Part shown: in pieces, positions 58,501 to 64,000 of the stretch
Layout: every line of letters begins with the position of its first letter
How positions within the stretch are numbered: position 1 is the first letter of the stretch
Origin: Aricia agestis
Lineage: Eukaryota; Arthropoda; Insecta; Lepidoptera; Lycaenidae
DNA: 64,000 nt
Reading direction: 5' to 3'
NCBI RefSeq assembly: GCF_905147365.1
Contig: NC_056417.1
Span: 7,524,501-7,588,500, forward strand
Notes under the pieces: generated by a model
What the model saw: the letters and a program-made list of their open reading frames with translations, nothing else
The model's database searches: none
Told to the model about the DNA's origin: nothing
Made by a program: the position numbers and the translations under genes

Positions 58501-59385
58501 GAGGATAGCGGAGTGTGTAGGCGCTGCTAGCGTGGTTTGATATTTTTTCCAGTCCGGTCTTAATTGTCTGACGTAGCAGCCCACAATGGACACTTTGTGG
58601 GCTGCAGTCAACAGTCGTGGATATCGCGCTATCTCTATCATTTTCAGTATTTATGAAAAAGAAGGCATCATATTAAGACAAAGTACGATTATTAGCAACA
58701 ATGAGTTTAGTCTGGTGTAAGTGGATATAAGCTAGCAAGTAAAATATGTAGCTTAAGTTCCTATCTATAATTTCAGATCAAAAAGCTGTCCCGTTGGGAA
58801 GTTATTGACGTGGTGAGAACACTGTCCACGGAGAAAGCGAAGGCCGGCGAGGAGGGAATGACTAAGTTCTCGAGAGGAAACAGATTCTCCATAGCGGAAC
58901 ATCAAGAAAGGTATAAAAACTTAATTATTAACGCACAGTGCCGGTACTCCTAGCACCCTGGGCGAGATTTTTTCGGCGCTCAGGGTGCTAAAAAAATTGG
59001 TGCCCCTTTTGTTTGCCTTCAGCGCCCCTTTTTCTTCGGCGGGCGACCGCCCCCCTCCTTATGCCGCAACTTCCAGATGCGCTTCTTTTATCTGCCATCT
59101 GTCTTTTCATGTGGCATCTAATTCATGACGTCATAAACACATGAGCATTATACTGAGTTATAGTTTGAAACACACCCTGCAAACTGCTTTCTACAATATT
59201 ATATTTTATCTTACAGATACAAAGAAGAGTGTCAGCGTATATTCGAGCTACAAAACCGAGTGCTGCAGAGTACAGAAGTGCTCAGTACTGACGAAGCGGA
59301 AAGTTCTGTCAGCGAGGAGTCTGATCTTGAGGAGATGGGCAAGAATCTAGAGAATATGCTCGCCAATAAGAAGACTACTGAGCAA
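43345..59385 (+). CDS. TAF1: TAF1, TFIID subunit 1, 5' part (19 exons, incomplete at 3' end)
   Basis: Encodes the N-terminal 1,104 residues of the largest TFIID subunit, the nuclear scaffold that binds TBP, TAF7 and core-promoter DNA. Exons: 43345-43564, 44367-44434, 45102-45340, 45600-45714, 46958-47136, 47547-47721, 48296-48448, 48728-48855, 49456-49694, 50012-50171, 50346-50580, 53297-53482, 54383-54555, 55359-55479, 55788-55945, 56364-56559, 57713-57976, 58777-58910, 59217-59385. Every junction is GT-AG and the phases join without a stop. Recognised blocks include GFLFGNIDESGQLED near residue 20, LAAMLPSKYANVDVTELFP near 190, HWRFGPAQAWYDMLN near 305, KILLGKAGVI near 520, the winged helix near 810-880 and LRRLSLNNAKALLRKFGVP near 985. 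The ATG was chosen because it precedes the conserved TAF N-terminal domain and has an acceptor upstream. Zinc knuckle and bromodomains are absent, so the gene continues beyond the window. Confidence 0.96.
43689..43754. repeat. Hairpin in TAF1 intron 1
   Basis: 22-bp arms AATTATGCTATCTATGTTTT / AAAACATAGATAGCATTATT with one mismatch and a 22-nt loop. Probably a MITE core. Confidence 0.65.
43901..43980. mobile_element. 80-bp TTAA-bounded MITE in TAF1 intron 1
   Basis: Starts TTAAGCCCCATA and ends GATCGACGGGTTAA, with the hairpin AGACACAATAGAA/TTCTATTGTGTCT inside. A copy of exactly the same length is in intron 13 (55118-55197). TTAA ends suggest piggyBac-type mobilisation. Confidence 0.7.
44367..44434 (+). 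CDS. TAF1: TAF1 exon 2 (residues 74-96)
   Basis: A 68-nt exon with acceptor TTGCAG and donor CAG/GTAAAT. It continues in phase from exon 1 and encodes an acidic stretch with AVDFFDTEEVAEEE, matching the conserved A-V-D-(Y/F) motif after the TAND in TAF1 proteins. Confidence 0.9.
44794..45040. mobile_element. MITE in TAF1 intron 2
   Basis: Imperfect terminal repeats ATGGGCGCACCCAGGATTTT...AGGGGGGCAG / CTGCCCCCCCTGCCCC...CTGGGTATGCCCAT. Confidence 0.65.
45102..45340 (+). CDS. TAF1: TAF1 exon 3 (residues 97-176)
   Basis: Acceptor TTTGGCAG, donor TCC/GTAAGT, phase 2. It encodes a low-complexity acidic, Gln/Asn-rich linker ending in GGLMPPPSSVP. Linkers of this kind vary in length between TAF1 orthologues. 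Only its in-phase fit and its ending motif support the call. Confidence 0.88.
45376..45557 (+). mobile_element. Helitron-like repeat in TAF1 intron 3
   Basis: TCCTTACTAATATTATAAAT at the start, AACCGATTTTGATGAAATTT core, and CTAG at 45554-45557. Ends 42 bp before exon 4. Confidence 0.68.
45600..45714 (+). CDS. TAF1: TAF1 exon 4 (residues 176-214)
   Basis: Encodes KLETPLAAMLPSKYANVDV and the TELFPDFRPDK motif, one of the most conserved TAF1 blocks. Acceptor TTTTTAG, donor AAG/GTGAGT, phase 0. A Helitron-like repeat ends only 42 bp before this exon. Confidence 0.95.
45853..46905 (+). mobile_element. Helitron-like repeat split by a nested element (TAF1 intron 4)
   Basis: Left part 45853-46005 and right part 46838-46905 are contiguous when the 832-bp nested element is removed: ...GAAAATGTAC joins ATTTCCCGCGCG, matching intact family members. 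Confidence 0.7.
46006..46837. mobile_element. Nested non-autonomous DNA element, 832 bp
   Basis: Ends TACCATCGAGGAAGTTGAT / ATCAACTTCTCTGATAGTA (imperfect inverted repeat). Inserted inside the Helitron-like repeat. Shorter relatives lie at 47395-47485 and 51400-51526. Confidence 0.7.
46958..47136 (+). CDS. TAF1: TAF1 exon 5 (residues 215-274)
   Basis: Begins VLLFSRLFGPGKLSSLPQIW, the conserved FSRLFGPGK motif, followed by a basic tract RRRRRKRS that could act in nuclear targeting (inference), then an acidic DDEEKF end. Acceptor ATTTCAG, donor CAG/GTATGT, phase 2. Confidence 0.95.
47395..47485. mobile_element. MITE relative of 46006-46837 (TAF1 intron 5)
   Basis: TTGATTCATAGGCAGATAG at left, CAGCCTATGAATCAACTTCT and CCGATAGTAT at right. 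Borders approximate. Confidence 0.6.
47547..47721 (+). CDS. TAF1: TAF1 exon 6 (residues 274-332)
   Basis: Encodes a Ser/Asn/Gln linker, then the conserved HWRFGPAQAWYDMLNVPETG block and FDYGFKVK. Acceptor CAACAG, donor AAG/GTGATA, phase 0. The 3' half of the exon and its donor are repeated immediately downstream (see 47765-47917). Confidence 0.95.
47765..47917 (+). pseudogene. Tandem partial copy of TAF1 exon 6 inside intron 6
   Basis: Repeats roughly 47605-47764: the C-terminal half of exon 6, its donor GTGATAGAG and about 40 nt of intron. Relative to exon 6 it lacks 9 nt near the start, has an extra in-frame 6 nt (YDM becomes YDIDM), and differs at six exon bases, five of them synonymous. 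The frame stays open. The nearest upstream AG (47755-47756) would enter in the wrong phase from both exon 5 and exon 6, so it looks like a non-spliced relic. An assembly or haplotype artefact is possible. Confidence 0.8.
48103..48238. repeat. Dispersed repeat (GGTTCCGTACCC family) in TAF1 intron 6
   Basis: TAGGGTTCCTTATCCAAAGG, GGGACCCTATTCATGAGATT and TTCGATGTCTGTC; degraded copy. Confidence 0.55.
48296..48448 (+). CDS. TAF1: TAF1 exon 7 (residues 333-383)
   Basis: Encodes a Pro/Glu-rich linker, then DDAFLMVSQLQWEDEVIWDG, the conserved WED-(D/E)-VIWDG motif near the start of the TAF1 core. Acceptor CTTGCAG, donor AAG/GTGAAG (a weak donor, chosen because exon 8 resumes in phase with VLARLNSK). 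Confidence 0.93.
48728..48855 (+). CDS. TAF1: TAF1 exon 8 (residues 384-426)
   Basis: Encodes VLARLNSKSNAAGWVPTS, a signature of animal TAF1, then a Pro-rich segment. Acceptor TTCGCAG, donor AC/GTGAGT, phase 2. Base +6 of the donor onward is the T-run of an antisense SINE fragment (48861-48922). Confidence 0.93.
48861..48922 (-). mobile_element. Metulj-like SINE, short 3' fragment beside the TAF1 exon 8 donor
   Basis: Contains the family core AGCAAACGGGTCACCTGATG and the CCGTCGCCCATGGACACTC block in antisense. Its tail reads as a T-run joined directly to the donor GTGAG. Only about 60 bp remain. Confidence 0.75.
49300..49442. repeat. hAT-like remnant with poly-C run (TAF1 intron 8)
   Basis: GTGCCCTGGGCGG repeated around 49,306 and 49,381, and a run of about 22 C (49,407-49,428) before TAACGCCGCTACTG. 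A related sequence is at 58,930-59,065 in intron 18. Confidence 0.45.
49456..49694 (+). CDS. TAF1: TAF1 exon 9 (residues 426-506)
   Basis: Encodes a Thr/Ser linker, WYSIFPVENEELVYGTWEEE, VIWD and a PKILTLDPNDENIILGIPDD motif, all conserved at the entrance to the central domain. Acceptor CTACAG, donor GAG/GTAGGC, phase 1. Confidence 0.94.
50012..50171 (+). CDS. TAF1: TAF1 exon 10 (residues 506-559)
   Basis: Encodes KSKILLGKAGVI, the hallmark opening of the TAF1 central domain (DUF3591), followed by DAPPPPPKSPDRDPFNISND. Acceptor ATCCAG, donor CGT/GTAAGT, phase 2. Confidence 0.94.
50346..50580 (+). CDS. TAF1: TAF1 exon 11 (residues 559-637)
   Basis: Encodes QHSTPVVELRAPFIQTHMGP and LRAFHRPAMR, part of the TAF1 core that interlocks with TAF7 in known structures. 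Acceptor TTTCAG, donor AAG/GTAAAT, phase 0. It is followed by the largest resolved intron (2.7 kb), which is rich in repeats. Confidence 0.94.
50747..50804. repeat. Perfect 26-bp hairpin in TAF1 intron 11
   Basis: Arms CACTTATTTTCACTTCATGT+CCCCTT and the exact reverse, loop GTCCTC. It lies 167 bp after the exon 11 donor. Confidence 0.85.
50805..52368. other. TAF1 intron 11, left part
   Basis: Contains the 51400 MITE and short direct sequence CTAGTTGACGCTAGATGGC (51,026) that is reversed near 27,483. The 122-codon frame at 51016 is intronic, with no recognised motif. Confidence 0.45.
51400..51526. mobile_element. MITE, 127 bp (TAF1 intron 11)
   Basis: 29-bp imperfect terminal repeats TACCATCAATGAAATTGATT...CCTAGGCAG / CTGCCTAGGTATCAACTTCT...CTGATAGTA. 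Confidence 0.75.
52369..52702 (+). mobile_element. Metulj-like SINE in TAF1 intron 11
   Basis: Full-length copy starting ACGTGGGAGAGCCATGCTTC, passing through CAGCGCTTGCGCTG, a TACCCTCCCCTATTCCC-type middle and the CACCTGATG-containing tail core, ending in an A-run. A good reference copy for the family in this window. Confidence 0.85.
53297..53482 (+). CDS. TAF1: TAF1 exon 12 (residues 638-699)
   Basis: Encodes VFFMRTPEDLSGRDGELVLV, EFCEEHPPLISQVGM and IKNYYKR, in the region long described as the TAF1 acetyltransferase. Acceptor ATTCCAG, donor AAG/GTAAGA, phase 0. GC-rich codon use stands out against the flanking AT-rich introns. Confidence 0.95.
53628..53813 (+). mobile_element. Helitron-like repeat in TAF1 intron 12
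   Basis: ATACTAATGTTATAAATGTG start, GGTGAACCAATTGAAGTTAA core, and CAACGGAGTTGCGCGCAT end; diverged. Confidence 0.6.
53854..54013 (+). pseudogene. LINE 3' end (RTE-like), TAF1 intron 12
   Basis: Frame RRRRGRPRKRWRDKLEAYQP continues GWLSVAQERE, a stop where the family usually has Trp, then GEAFAQQWDTIG and TAA followed by an A-run. This Arg-rich end with the QQWD tail is a common lepidopteran LINE C-terminus. Only the last ~50 codons remain. Confidence 0.75.
54037..54309. mobile_element. Two MITE copies in tandem (TAF1 intron 12)
   Basis: GCACTCAGAGACATTTAATG opens; CTCTGAGTGCGAC near 54,160 is the junction; CTGAGTGCGC closes. Both halves carry TGTTGATT(G/A)AACTTCAATT and GGGGGCTTATGTC-like blocks. 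Confidence 0.65.
54383..54555 (+). CDS. TAF1: TAF1 exon 13 (residues 700-757)
   Basis: Encodes YGEVAYAHTSPFLGILAPG and IENNMYRAPIYNHDLPQTDF, the most strongly conserved block of the central domain. Acceptor ATTACAG, donor GAG/GTATGA, phase 2. Confidence 0.95.
54599..54872. mobile_element. MITE, 274 bp (TAF1 intron 13)
   Basis: Terminal repeats CACCAGCATAGCTAGCAC / GTGCTAGCTACGCTGGTG with one mismatch; AAAGAAACT/AGTTTCTTT motifs recur inside. Confidence 0.75.
54989..55068. mobile_element. Foldback MITE, 80 bp (TAF1 intron 13)
   Basis: CCGCGTTCCATTCACCAAAC / TAAATGGAACGCGG ends with an inner ACGCTCAAAAT / ATTTTGAGCGT hairpin. Confidence 0.65.
55118..55197. mobile_element. 80-bp TTAA-bounded MITE in TAF1 intron 13
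   Basis: Near-identical sister of 43901-43980, same length, TTAAGCCCCATA to GATCGACGGGTTAA. Confidence 0.72.
55359..55479 (+). CDS. TAF1: TAF1 exon 14 (residues 757-797)
   Basis: Encodes SYYIREVDALFVAGQECPLY and EVPGPNSKRANNFVRDFL, conserved in TAF1 from yeast to human. Acceptor ATTTCAG, donor CAG/GTAAGC, phase 0. Confidence 0.95.
55788..55945 (+). CDS. TAF1: TAF1 exon 15 (residues 798-850), start of winged helix
   Basis: Encodes IYRLFWKSRDNPRRIKMDDI and a helix ending RKRLKLCADFKRTG. This is the first half of the TAF1 winged-helix domain, which binds promoter DNA in the TAF1-TAF7 structure (family knowledge). Donor TTG/GTAAGC, phase 2. An antisense SINE starts 16 bp after the donor. Confidence 0.95.
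55962..56263 (-). mobile_element. Metulj-like SINE in TAF1 intron 15
   Basis: Nearly full-length antisense copy: GGGGGCAAACGAG at the left, GGGAGGGTAGGGAAGGGAA simple-sequence middle, and ending in GCTCTCGTACG (head reversed). It makes up most of the 418-bp intron. Family name given by similarity I recognise from butterfly genomes, not by a search. Confidence 0.8.
56364..56559 (+). CDS. TAF1: TAF1 exon 16 (residues 850-915), end of winged helix
   Basis: Encodes WWVIKPDFRLPSEEEIRAMV then SPEQCCAYFSM, completing the winged helix, then an acidic tail DDDEELQLKMDDE. Acceptor CCTCAG, donor GAG/GTCAGT. The donor was chosen because exon 17 resumes in frame with VKVAPWNTTR. The reverse frame over this exon is a shadow. 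Confidence 0.94.
56731..57120. repeat. Repeat remnants in TAF1 intron 16
   Basis: CAGGGGTTCCCAATTTTTTT (56,733) is a hAT-like end matching 337. The far end has an AATAAATTAATTGAATTGAA tail like that of the LINE 3' fragment at 17580. The 64-codon frame between is unrecognised. Confidence 0.45.
57245..57380. mobile_element. MITE, 136 bp (TAF1 intron 16)
   Basis: Long terminal repeats AATAGTCAGTTCTCAAGATG / CATCTTAAGTACTGACTATT continuing through CATCTCGGTCTCAAGAC(G/A)CGGTTC. Confidence 0.8.
57713..57976 (+). CDS. TAF1: TAF1 exon 17 (residues 916-1003)
   Basis: Encodes VKVAPWNTTRAYIQAMRGKC, LLQLTGPADPTGCGEGFSYV, and the helix LRRLSLNNAKALLRKFGVPE that opens the RAP74-interacting region. Acceptor TTTCAG, donor GAG/GTAAGA, phase 0. 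Confidence 0.95.
57977..58776. other. TAF1 intron 17
   Basis: No coding or complete transposon. One hairpin GCAGCCCACAATG / ACTTTGTGGGCTGC at 58,577-58,604. Confidence 0.5.
58777..58910 (+). CDS. TAF1: TAF1 exon 18 (residues 1004-1048)
   Basis: Encodes IKKLSRWEVIDVVRTLSTEK and MTKFSRGNRFSIAEHQER, the conserved RAP74-interacting helices. Acceptor TTTCAG, donor AAG/GTATAA, phase 2. Confidence 0.95.
59217..59385 (+). CDS. TAF1: TAF1 exon 19 (residues 1048-1104), last exon in window
   Basis: Encodes YKEECQRIFELQNRVLQSTE and a Ser/Glu-rich stretch ending EEMGKNLENMLANKKTTEQ. Acceptor TTACAG, donor CAA/GTGAGT, phase 0. The next conserved block of TAF1 (acidic/basic coiled coil, then zinc knuckle) is not found in the remaining 4.6 kb. 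Confidence 0.94.
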
Positions 59386-59463
59386 GTGAGTTGTATTTAA
59401 ATACTAGATTTACGATAGAACAGGACCGGTTTCTTTGTTTTTCGCTCTAGCGTTTTGCGTTCA

Positions 59464-59785
59464 TCTTATATATAAAATTTTCGTGTCACAATGTTAGTTA
59501 CCGTACTCCTCCGAAACGGCTTTACTGATTTTTACCAAATTTTATATGCACATTCAGTAGGTTTGAGAATCGGCTACTGGCTACTTTTTATATTGATAAG
59601 TGCATTTGTTGAATAAATAATAGTAAATTATTACAACTCGAGACTGACGGCGACCATTGTTTGTGCACGGGATAGCTATGGACGTTGCCATGGTGACATT
59701 AAGTATGTCATTTAGTAATTTCAATAAAATAATATGGGCGAAATACTTTATAATATGGCAAAACAACGTTTGCCGGGAAAGCTAG
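59464..59785 (+). mobile_element. Helitron, 322 bp
   Basis: Starts TCTTATATATAAAATTTTCG, has CTCCGAAACGGCTTTACTGA, ends GGCAAAACAACGTTTGCCGG plus GAAAGCTAG. Part of it is repeated just downstream (CTCCTCTAAAACAACTTTAC, 59,789), as if a second start followed at once. Confidence 0.7.
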
Positions 59786-61985
59786 CTACTCCTCTAAAAC
59801 AACTTTACTGATTTTTACCAAATTTTGTATGCAAATTCAGTAGGTCTGAGAATCGGCTATTATGTATTTTTTACACCCCTAAGTGATTAGGGTTGTCCAA
59901 TGTCCACCCTTAATTTTTTTTCATAATATAAAAAGTAATTATCTGAATTCTGAGTTAACTACCTGCACTTCAGAATTTCTTAAAGAACTCCAAACATTTA
60001 CATATAATATACAACGCTTAGAGTTTATCAAGCAATGCTGAAAATAAAACGTTCAGACACCTATCTCACAGGCTCTAGAGTTCTGTTCAGTGACTGTCGC
60101 TCATACAGTACAGTGTATAGCACTTCCGCATGGAAACTCATCAGCTCAACATAAAGAAATATGATTAAACTACAAAAACGACATTAATAGAACGATATTT
60201 GTCCCAATAAATTTGAACGACTTTCCTATACATACCTCATAGGTCACATGATCAAATTGCCACCTTGGTAACCGCAACACTAACACATTCACATAACAAA
60301 TTCAACCTTAACTCCAGAGCGTAACGCACACATTACTTCTGCCATTCTGCGCCAGACCAATCAGCGTTGGTCGCTGAAAAATCGCTGTGAAAAGTACCAA
60401 TAATAGGGACATAACGTGATGACGCATGGTGTTGTGGAGGTTTATTTGTATCTATATACTACCAGAGTAAACTGAACTAACGAGTAGGCCGACTCAGAAG
60501 AGAACTACTGAACCGATTTACTTAAATACGGTTTCAAAAGAAAGGTTATTAAATAATCATCATTTTATTCCTAACAACTATCAATGTGAATTAACTACCA
60601 AGGGAAATATTTCGGAAAAACATAATTAAAAAAATATATATTTTTTCCTTCCTATGTATATAACTTGGTAACCCTCAGGATCATGGAAATATAGGTAATT
60701 ATAAAATATTTGGCTACTTTTATCAGCTTTCTAATGAACTTTAAATCATTACAATGAAGCTATAAACAACAGAACTGCAGCCGTTTGAATGAGCTTCAGT
60801 AGCGCTGAACCCATGACAGTAGCTAAGCTACTGGGCTGGTTTTCTATAGAATGATAATAGAATTTTGAATAAAAAGCATGAATGAAGTAATAAAAATATG
60901 TTAAAGTAAGCTGGTACTTATTCATAGGTTGTATTTACAGTTTTTTTTATGTGATCAACTAAATAATAGGTATAGATAGGTATTTGTTGTACTAAAGAGG
61001 CCCATTCACGGCAGGACTGCACGGCAGTCCTGCCGTGAATAGGCCCTTTAAACTTACTGATAAAATAATTAAAAAAAAAATATTTTATTTTATTAATGTC
61101 CTTAACCTGATCTGTATCTTCTGAATAATTACACTGGTAACAAAAGTCTCTAGAAAGATTACATTTGTAACCGACATGACATAATATCCAAAAATCCACA
61201 ACGGGATGAATAACAACCAGCTTTACATTGACGGGATTGATATTACAAGTTCGAGATCTTTCAATGAGATTGAATTAACGGATGAAATAACCGGCAATCA
61301 ATAAATGATTGGTATCCTCGATCTTTCAGCCACAGCCTATGGGTTCAGAAAACGTGGGCTTTGCTACTTAGGCGTTTTGCGGTTCTGCTAACATAACGTG
61401 TTGCTGAAAAGAAATTACTATCTAAGCATCAAAACTTGACACAACACAGGAACTTTTAACTTCAGGTGGATATTTGGACGAAGAACATGATAGTTCTAAT
61501 ATATTTACAAAGAAAAGATTTTCATTTGAGAAGTACTCAAGAAGAAGCTGATACCCGTTTCATACTACATGTGATTGATTGTAAAGCTTTTTACTGTTAA
61601 CAGTAAATTTTCGCGACAATGTTGTGCGACTACTCGTTCTGCACTTCTCTGAGAAAGAAGAAGAAACAGAAGAACGATTTTGTAACGCTGAAAGATTTGT
61701 CACTCTTATGCATACAAACAAGACCGCGGACTCAAAGAACTGGATAACCTAAATAACTTAAGAGCAGCAATGTTCCAGAACATTAAAGAAGATAGCGAAA
61801 GAAAGAAGATTCCAGAACATTAAGCCAGATACCCTTAACGTCTAATACTTTAAGAAAGTTTCTCCGATTTCCTATCAAAATAAATTATTTTTCAAGCTTC
61901 AAAACTTGACACAACTTTATAAGTTACCGCTGATACGACAAGCCTTTCGAAAGCATGCGCTAAGATCAAACAGGCAGACAGACAA
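59786..61985. other. Noncoding, probably inside a TAF1 intron
   Basis: Blocks at 60,050-60,420 are shared with 13,130-13,760. A 57-bp hairpin lies at 60994-61050 (GGCAGGACTGC / GCAGTCCTGCC core). No TAF1 exon found. Confidence 0.5.
60994..61050. repeat. Short foldback element
   Basis: AAAGAGGCCCATTCACGGCA...GGACTGC pairs with GCAGTCCTGCCGTGAATAGG...CCCTTT, with only two or three loop bases. Confidence 0.75.
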
Positions 61986-62108
61986 ACGGACGGACGGACG
62001 GACGGACGGACGGACGGACGGACGGACGGACGGACGGACAGACGGACAGACAACGAAGTCTTAGTAATAGGGTCCCGTTATTACCCTTTGGGTACGCACG
62101 GAACCCTG
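61986..62108. repeat. (CGGA)n microsatellite and GGTTCCGTACCC-family end
   Basis: About 13 units of CGGA (61,986-62,039), then AACGAAGTCTTAGTAATAGG and CCCTTTGGGTACGCACGGAA. The tetranucleotide run has expanded from the GACGGACAGACAG run common to the family. Confidence 0.75.
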
Positions 62109-62535
62109 AAAATAAAAACTAGAACGCCCACTTTGACCCAACTTCGTCGTGGGTCGTTTTGAGCGTTGCCTGAGCGTAAATGATGACGTCATGAGTGACG
62201 TATTCGCCGCGATCAAATTTTTTTTGCAAAAAATGATTTTGCACGATTAGTTAATCAAGTGATTTACATAAGCTTAGAAGTACTCAACACGCGGCACGAG
62301 CTGGCAGCAACGGCTTTTGTGTTGTAAGTATACTTTTCTTTATTTATATTGATATTGTTGTTGGAAATGGTCGAAAAAGATTTGGCGAAAGCATTGAACT
62401 ATTATTACTACGTACTTATTACAATTTTATTTCAAAACTGCGGTAAAATCCTGGCCCTAATTTTAACTATAACGTTTTTCATCATCATTAAGTAATTTTA
62501 TTAATTCTATTTATCAGTGCTTTGTACAGTGAGCA

Positions 62536-62784
62536 ATGCCAAGAAAACGCCGAGGGGCTGATTTGAGCCGTAATACAAGTATAGCTAGAAGCAAGAAAAA
62601 AAGGAGACGCCAAAGAACCGAAGAACAAATCCAGCAAGAAATTACTGATGCACGTGTGAGAATGGCGCAATTGCGTCAAAAACGATCAGAAAATACACGA
62701 GCTGACTGCAATGAAATAAGATTAAAACGACAGTCACGCCCTTTCACGGTCAATAGACGCAAAACAGTACACTGGAGGAAGTTG
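62536..62784 (+). pseudogene. Helitron protein N-terminus fragment
   Basis: Starts MPRKRRGADLSRNTSIARSK and runs through KKRRRQRTEEQIQQE and ARVRMAQLRQKRSENTRADC, an Arg/Gln-rich coil resembling the opening of lepidopteran Helitron-encoded proteins and the fragment at 15347. After about residue 83 the frame runs into unrelated repeat sequence (GATTCCTATGCAGGTAG) and stops at 62886. No Rep or helicase motifs. Confidence 0.55.
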
Positions 62785-62883
62785 ATTCCTATGCAGGTAG
62801 CGGGTCATCTTAAACTAGTCAGTTATGTTGGTCGGGAAGAAGAAAAGGACAGAATAGTATTTCTATCATTAAATTACTATACT

Positions 62884-63025
62884 TAGGGCCTGTTTCACGA
62901 CTTCCTGATAAGTGACGAATAGGCTATCCACCAATTAACTTGACAAATCAAGTATGGAGAATCTGTCAAAAAAGTTGCGTATAGCCTATTCGGCACTTTA
63001 TCAGAAAGTGGTGAAACAGACCCTA
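62884..63025. mobile_element. MITE, sister of 15540-15655
   Basis: TTAGGGCCTGTTTCACGACT...TCCTGATAAG at left; CTTTATCAGAAAGTGGTGAA...ACAGACCCTAA at right. Inner CGAATAGGCTAT / ATAGCCTATTCG also pair. Confidence 0.8.
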
Positions 63026-63660
63026 AGCGGAATAGAGCAACAATCTCGAGCTGTCTAACGAAACCGAAATTGATTTAAGTACATCTGTGTGTAAAAATAT
63101 GTGTATGTATACACTCACACAAGCATCTTTCTAAGAGATTAAATTGTCAACGTGCCGATAAGTGCCGACTGGACGTCAAAATAGGAGTTCTGCTGTCATG
63201 TATCACACGTCTCTTTTTACCACGCAGTGTTACTGATAGTGACATCTCGCTTGCTCAGGCCTTTGTTTCTCTATTCCGCTAGGTTTAACTTTATGATTTC
63301 TATACAACAAAACAAAAATAAAAAATCACCATAATATATTTCCATTTAAGTAAATCGAAATACTTCAGATGAATCGAAATACACAATATCATCCAGATAA
63401 ATGTTGGTAGAAATAGCTAGGTTTACCCTCGAGGAGATGAAACAGGCCCTTACTGTCGTAATTAATTAGTGGTACTTATGTAATTTTAAGGAATCAATTA
63501 TATAATAGTAACTTAAAAATAATAATGTTTGGCATTTATTATTTTTATATCAGTTCACGCCGCTCCGTGGCTATTTCACGCATATATACCACATCCTTAA
63601 ACACTTACAATAAGTCAGTTATTTTTGTCTACACCAAAAATTACCTAGAAATACCTACTT
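63026..63660. other. Noncoding, probably Helitron interior
   Basis: AT-rich, lies between the Helitron ORF fragment and a Helitron 3' end at 63694. GATGAAACAGGCCCTTA (63,437) is a stray MITE end. Confidence 0.45.
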
Positions 63661-63694
63661 TATATAGCAAAACAACGTTTGCGGAGACAGCTAG
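63660..63694 (+). mobile_element. Helitron 3' end
   Basis: AGCAAAACAACGTTTGCGGA then GACAGCTAG, ending at CTAG (63691-63694) before host T. Probably the terminus of the element carrying the ORF fragment at 62536. Confidence 0.65.
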
Positions 63695-63707
63695 TTTTTA
63701 TATATAA

Positions 63708-63877
63708 AACTTGCTGTCCCGGCAAACGTTGTTTTGCCATACAACTTTGTAATGTAGTAGTTCTTTATTATTTTATTGAAGTGACTAAATAAGTATGGTA
63801 CCATGGCAACGTCCATCGCTATCCCGTCGCACAAACAATGGTCGCCATCAGTCTCGAGTTATAATAATTTACTATTA
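63708..63877 (-). mobile_element. Helitron 3' portion, reversed
   Basis: TTGCTGTCCCGGCAAACGTTGTTTTGCC at the left (3' end on the minus strand) and GTCGCCATCAGTCTCGAGTT, as in 59,640-59,785 read backwards. It faces the previous element tail to tail. Confidence 0.6.
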
Positions 63878-64000
63878 CTAGCTATTTGACTATTTGACCG
63901 AACTTTGCTCGGTATTCGATAAAACACGAATAAAATTACATTTTCTAAAAATGATTCCTGGCTGGATCGATGTATCGCCCCCGAAACCCCCTATATACAA
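63878..64000 (-). mobile_element. Helitron, cut by window end
   Basis: CTAGCTATTTGACTATTTGA at the 3' end and CGCCCCCGAAACCCCCTATA at the edge; reversed copy of 23558-23725. Confidence 0.6.

Noticed and set aside
61986..62040. CRISPR-like or designed tandem repeat
   Set aside because: A plain CGGA tetranucleotide microsatellite with no spacers, in a eukaryotic genome.

Overview
This is eukaryotic, AT-rich, intron-containing DNA from a lepidopteran (butterfly or moth). The evidence is the multi-exon insect-type TAF1 gene and the repeat fauna: many SINE copies of a Metulj-like family, lepidopteran-type Helitrons with CTAG 3' ends, a TTAA-flanked piggyBac-type element, and R1-, jockey/CR1- and RTE-type LINE pieces. 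No tRNA, rRNA or CRISPR array is supported.

Layout. Positions 1 to about 42,200 contain no confirmed host gene. This part is a mosaic of nested transposable elements. It holds a 1.28-kb piggyBac-type element (1525-2803) and a head-to-tail triplication of a 2,818-bp unit (3518-11971) made of unique DNA, a Helitron and the endonuclease half of a LINE. The reverse transcriptase remnant of that LINE follows (11,972-12,560), split by a foldback element and other insertions, with its 3' end at 14,544-14,938. Further along are a Helitron with a broken ORF start (14,939-16,192), many MITEs, an R1-like LINE insertion carrying only ORF1 sequence with perfect 14-bp target-site duplications (29,301-29,932), and Metulj-like SINEs. 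Two short minus-strand ORFs (28,909-29,079 and 30,580-30,741) are the only weak hints of host coding here. A THAP-type zinc-finger start lies at 42,266.

From about 43,150 to 59,385 the plus strand carries the 5' part of TAF1, the largest TFIID subunit. I resolved 19 coding exons whose splice phases all agree. They encode 1,104 residues: the TBP-binding N-terminus, the conserved central TAF7-binding/HAT region with its winged helix, and the start of the RAP74-interacting region. The zinc knuckle, bromodomains and C-terminus must lie to the right of the window. The introns are full of SINEs, Helitron-like elements and MITEs. One SINE abuts a splice donor, and part of exon 6 with its donor is tandemly duplicated into the intron.

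From 59,386 to 64,000 there is more transposon sequence inside what is probably a large TAF1 intron, including a second Helitron ORF start (62,536) and paired Helitron ends near 63,700.

Coordinates of exons come from reading frame plus GT/AG signals. Transposon borders are from visible terminal repeats and are approximate where marked.
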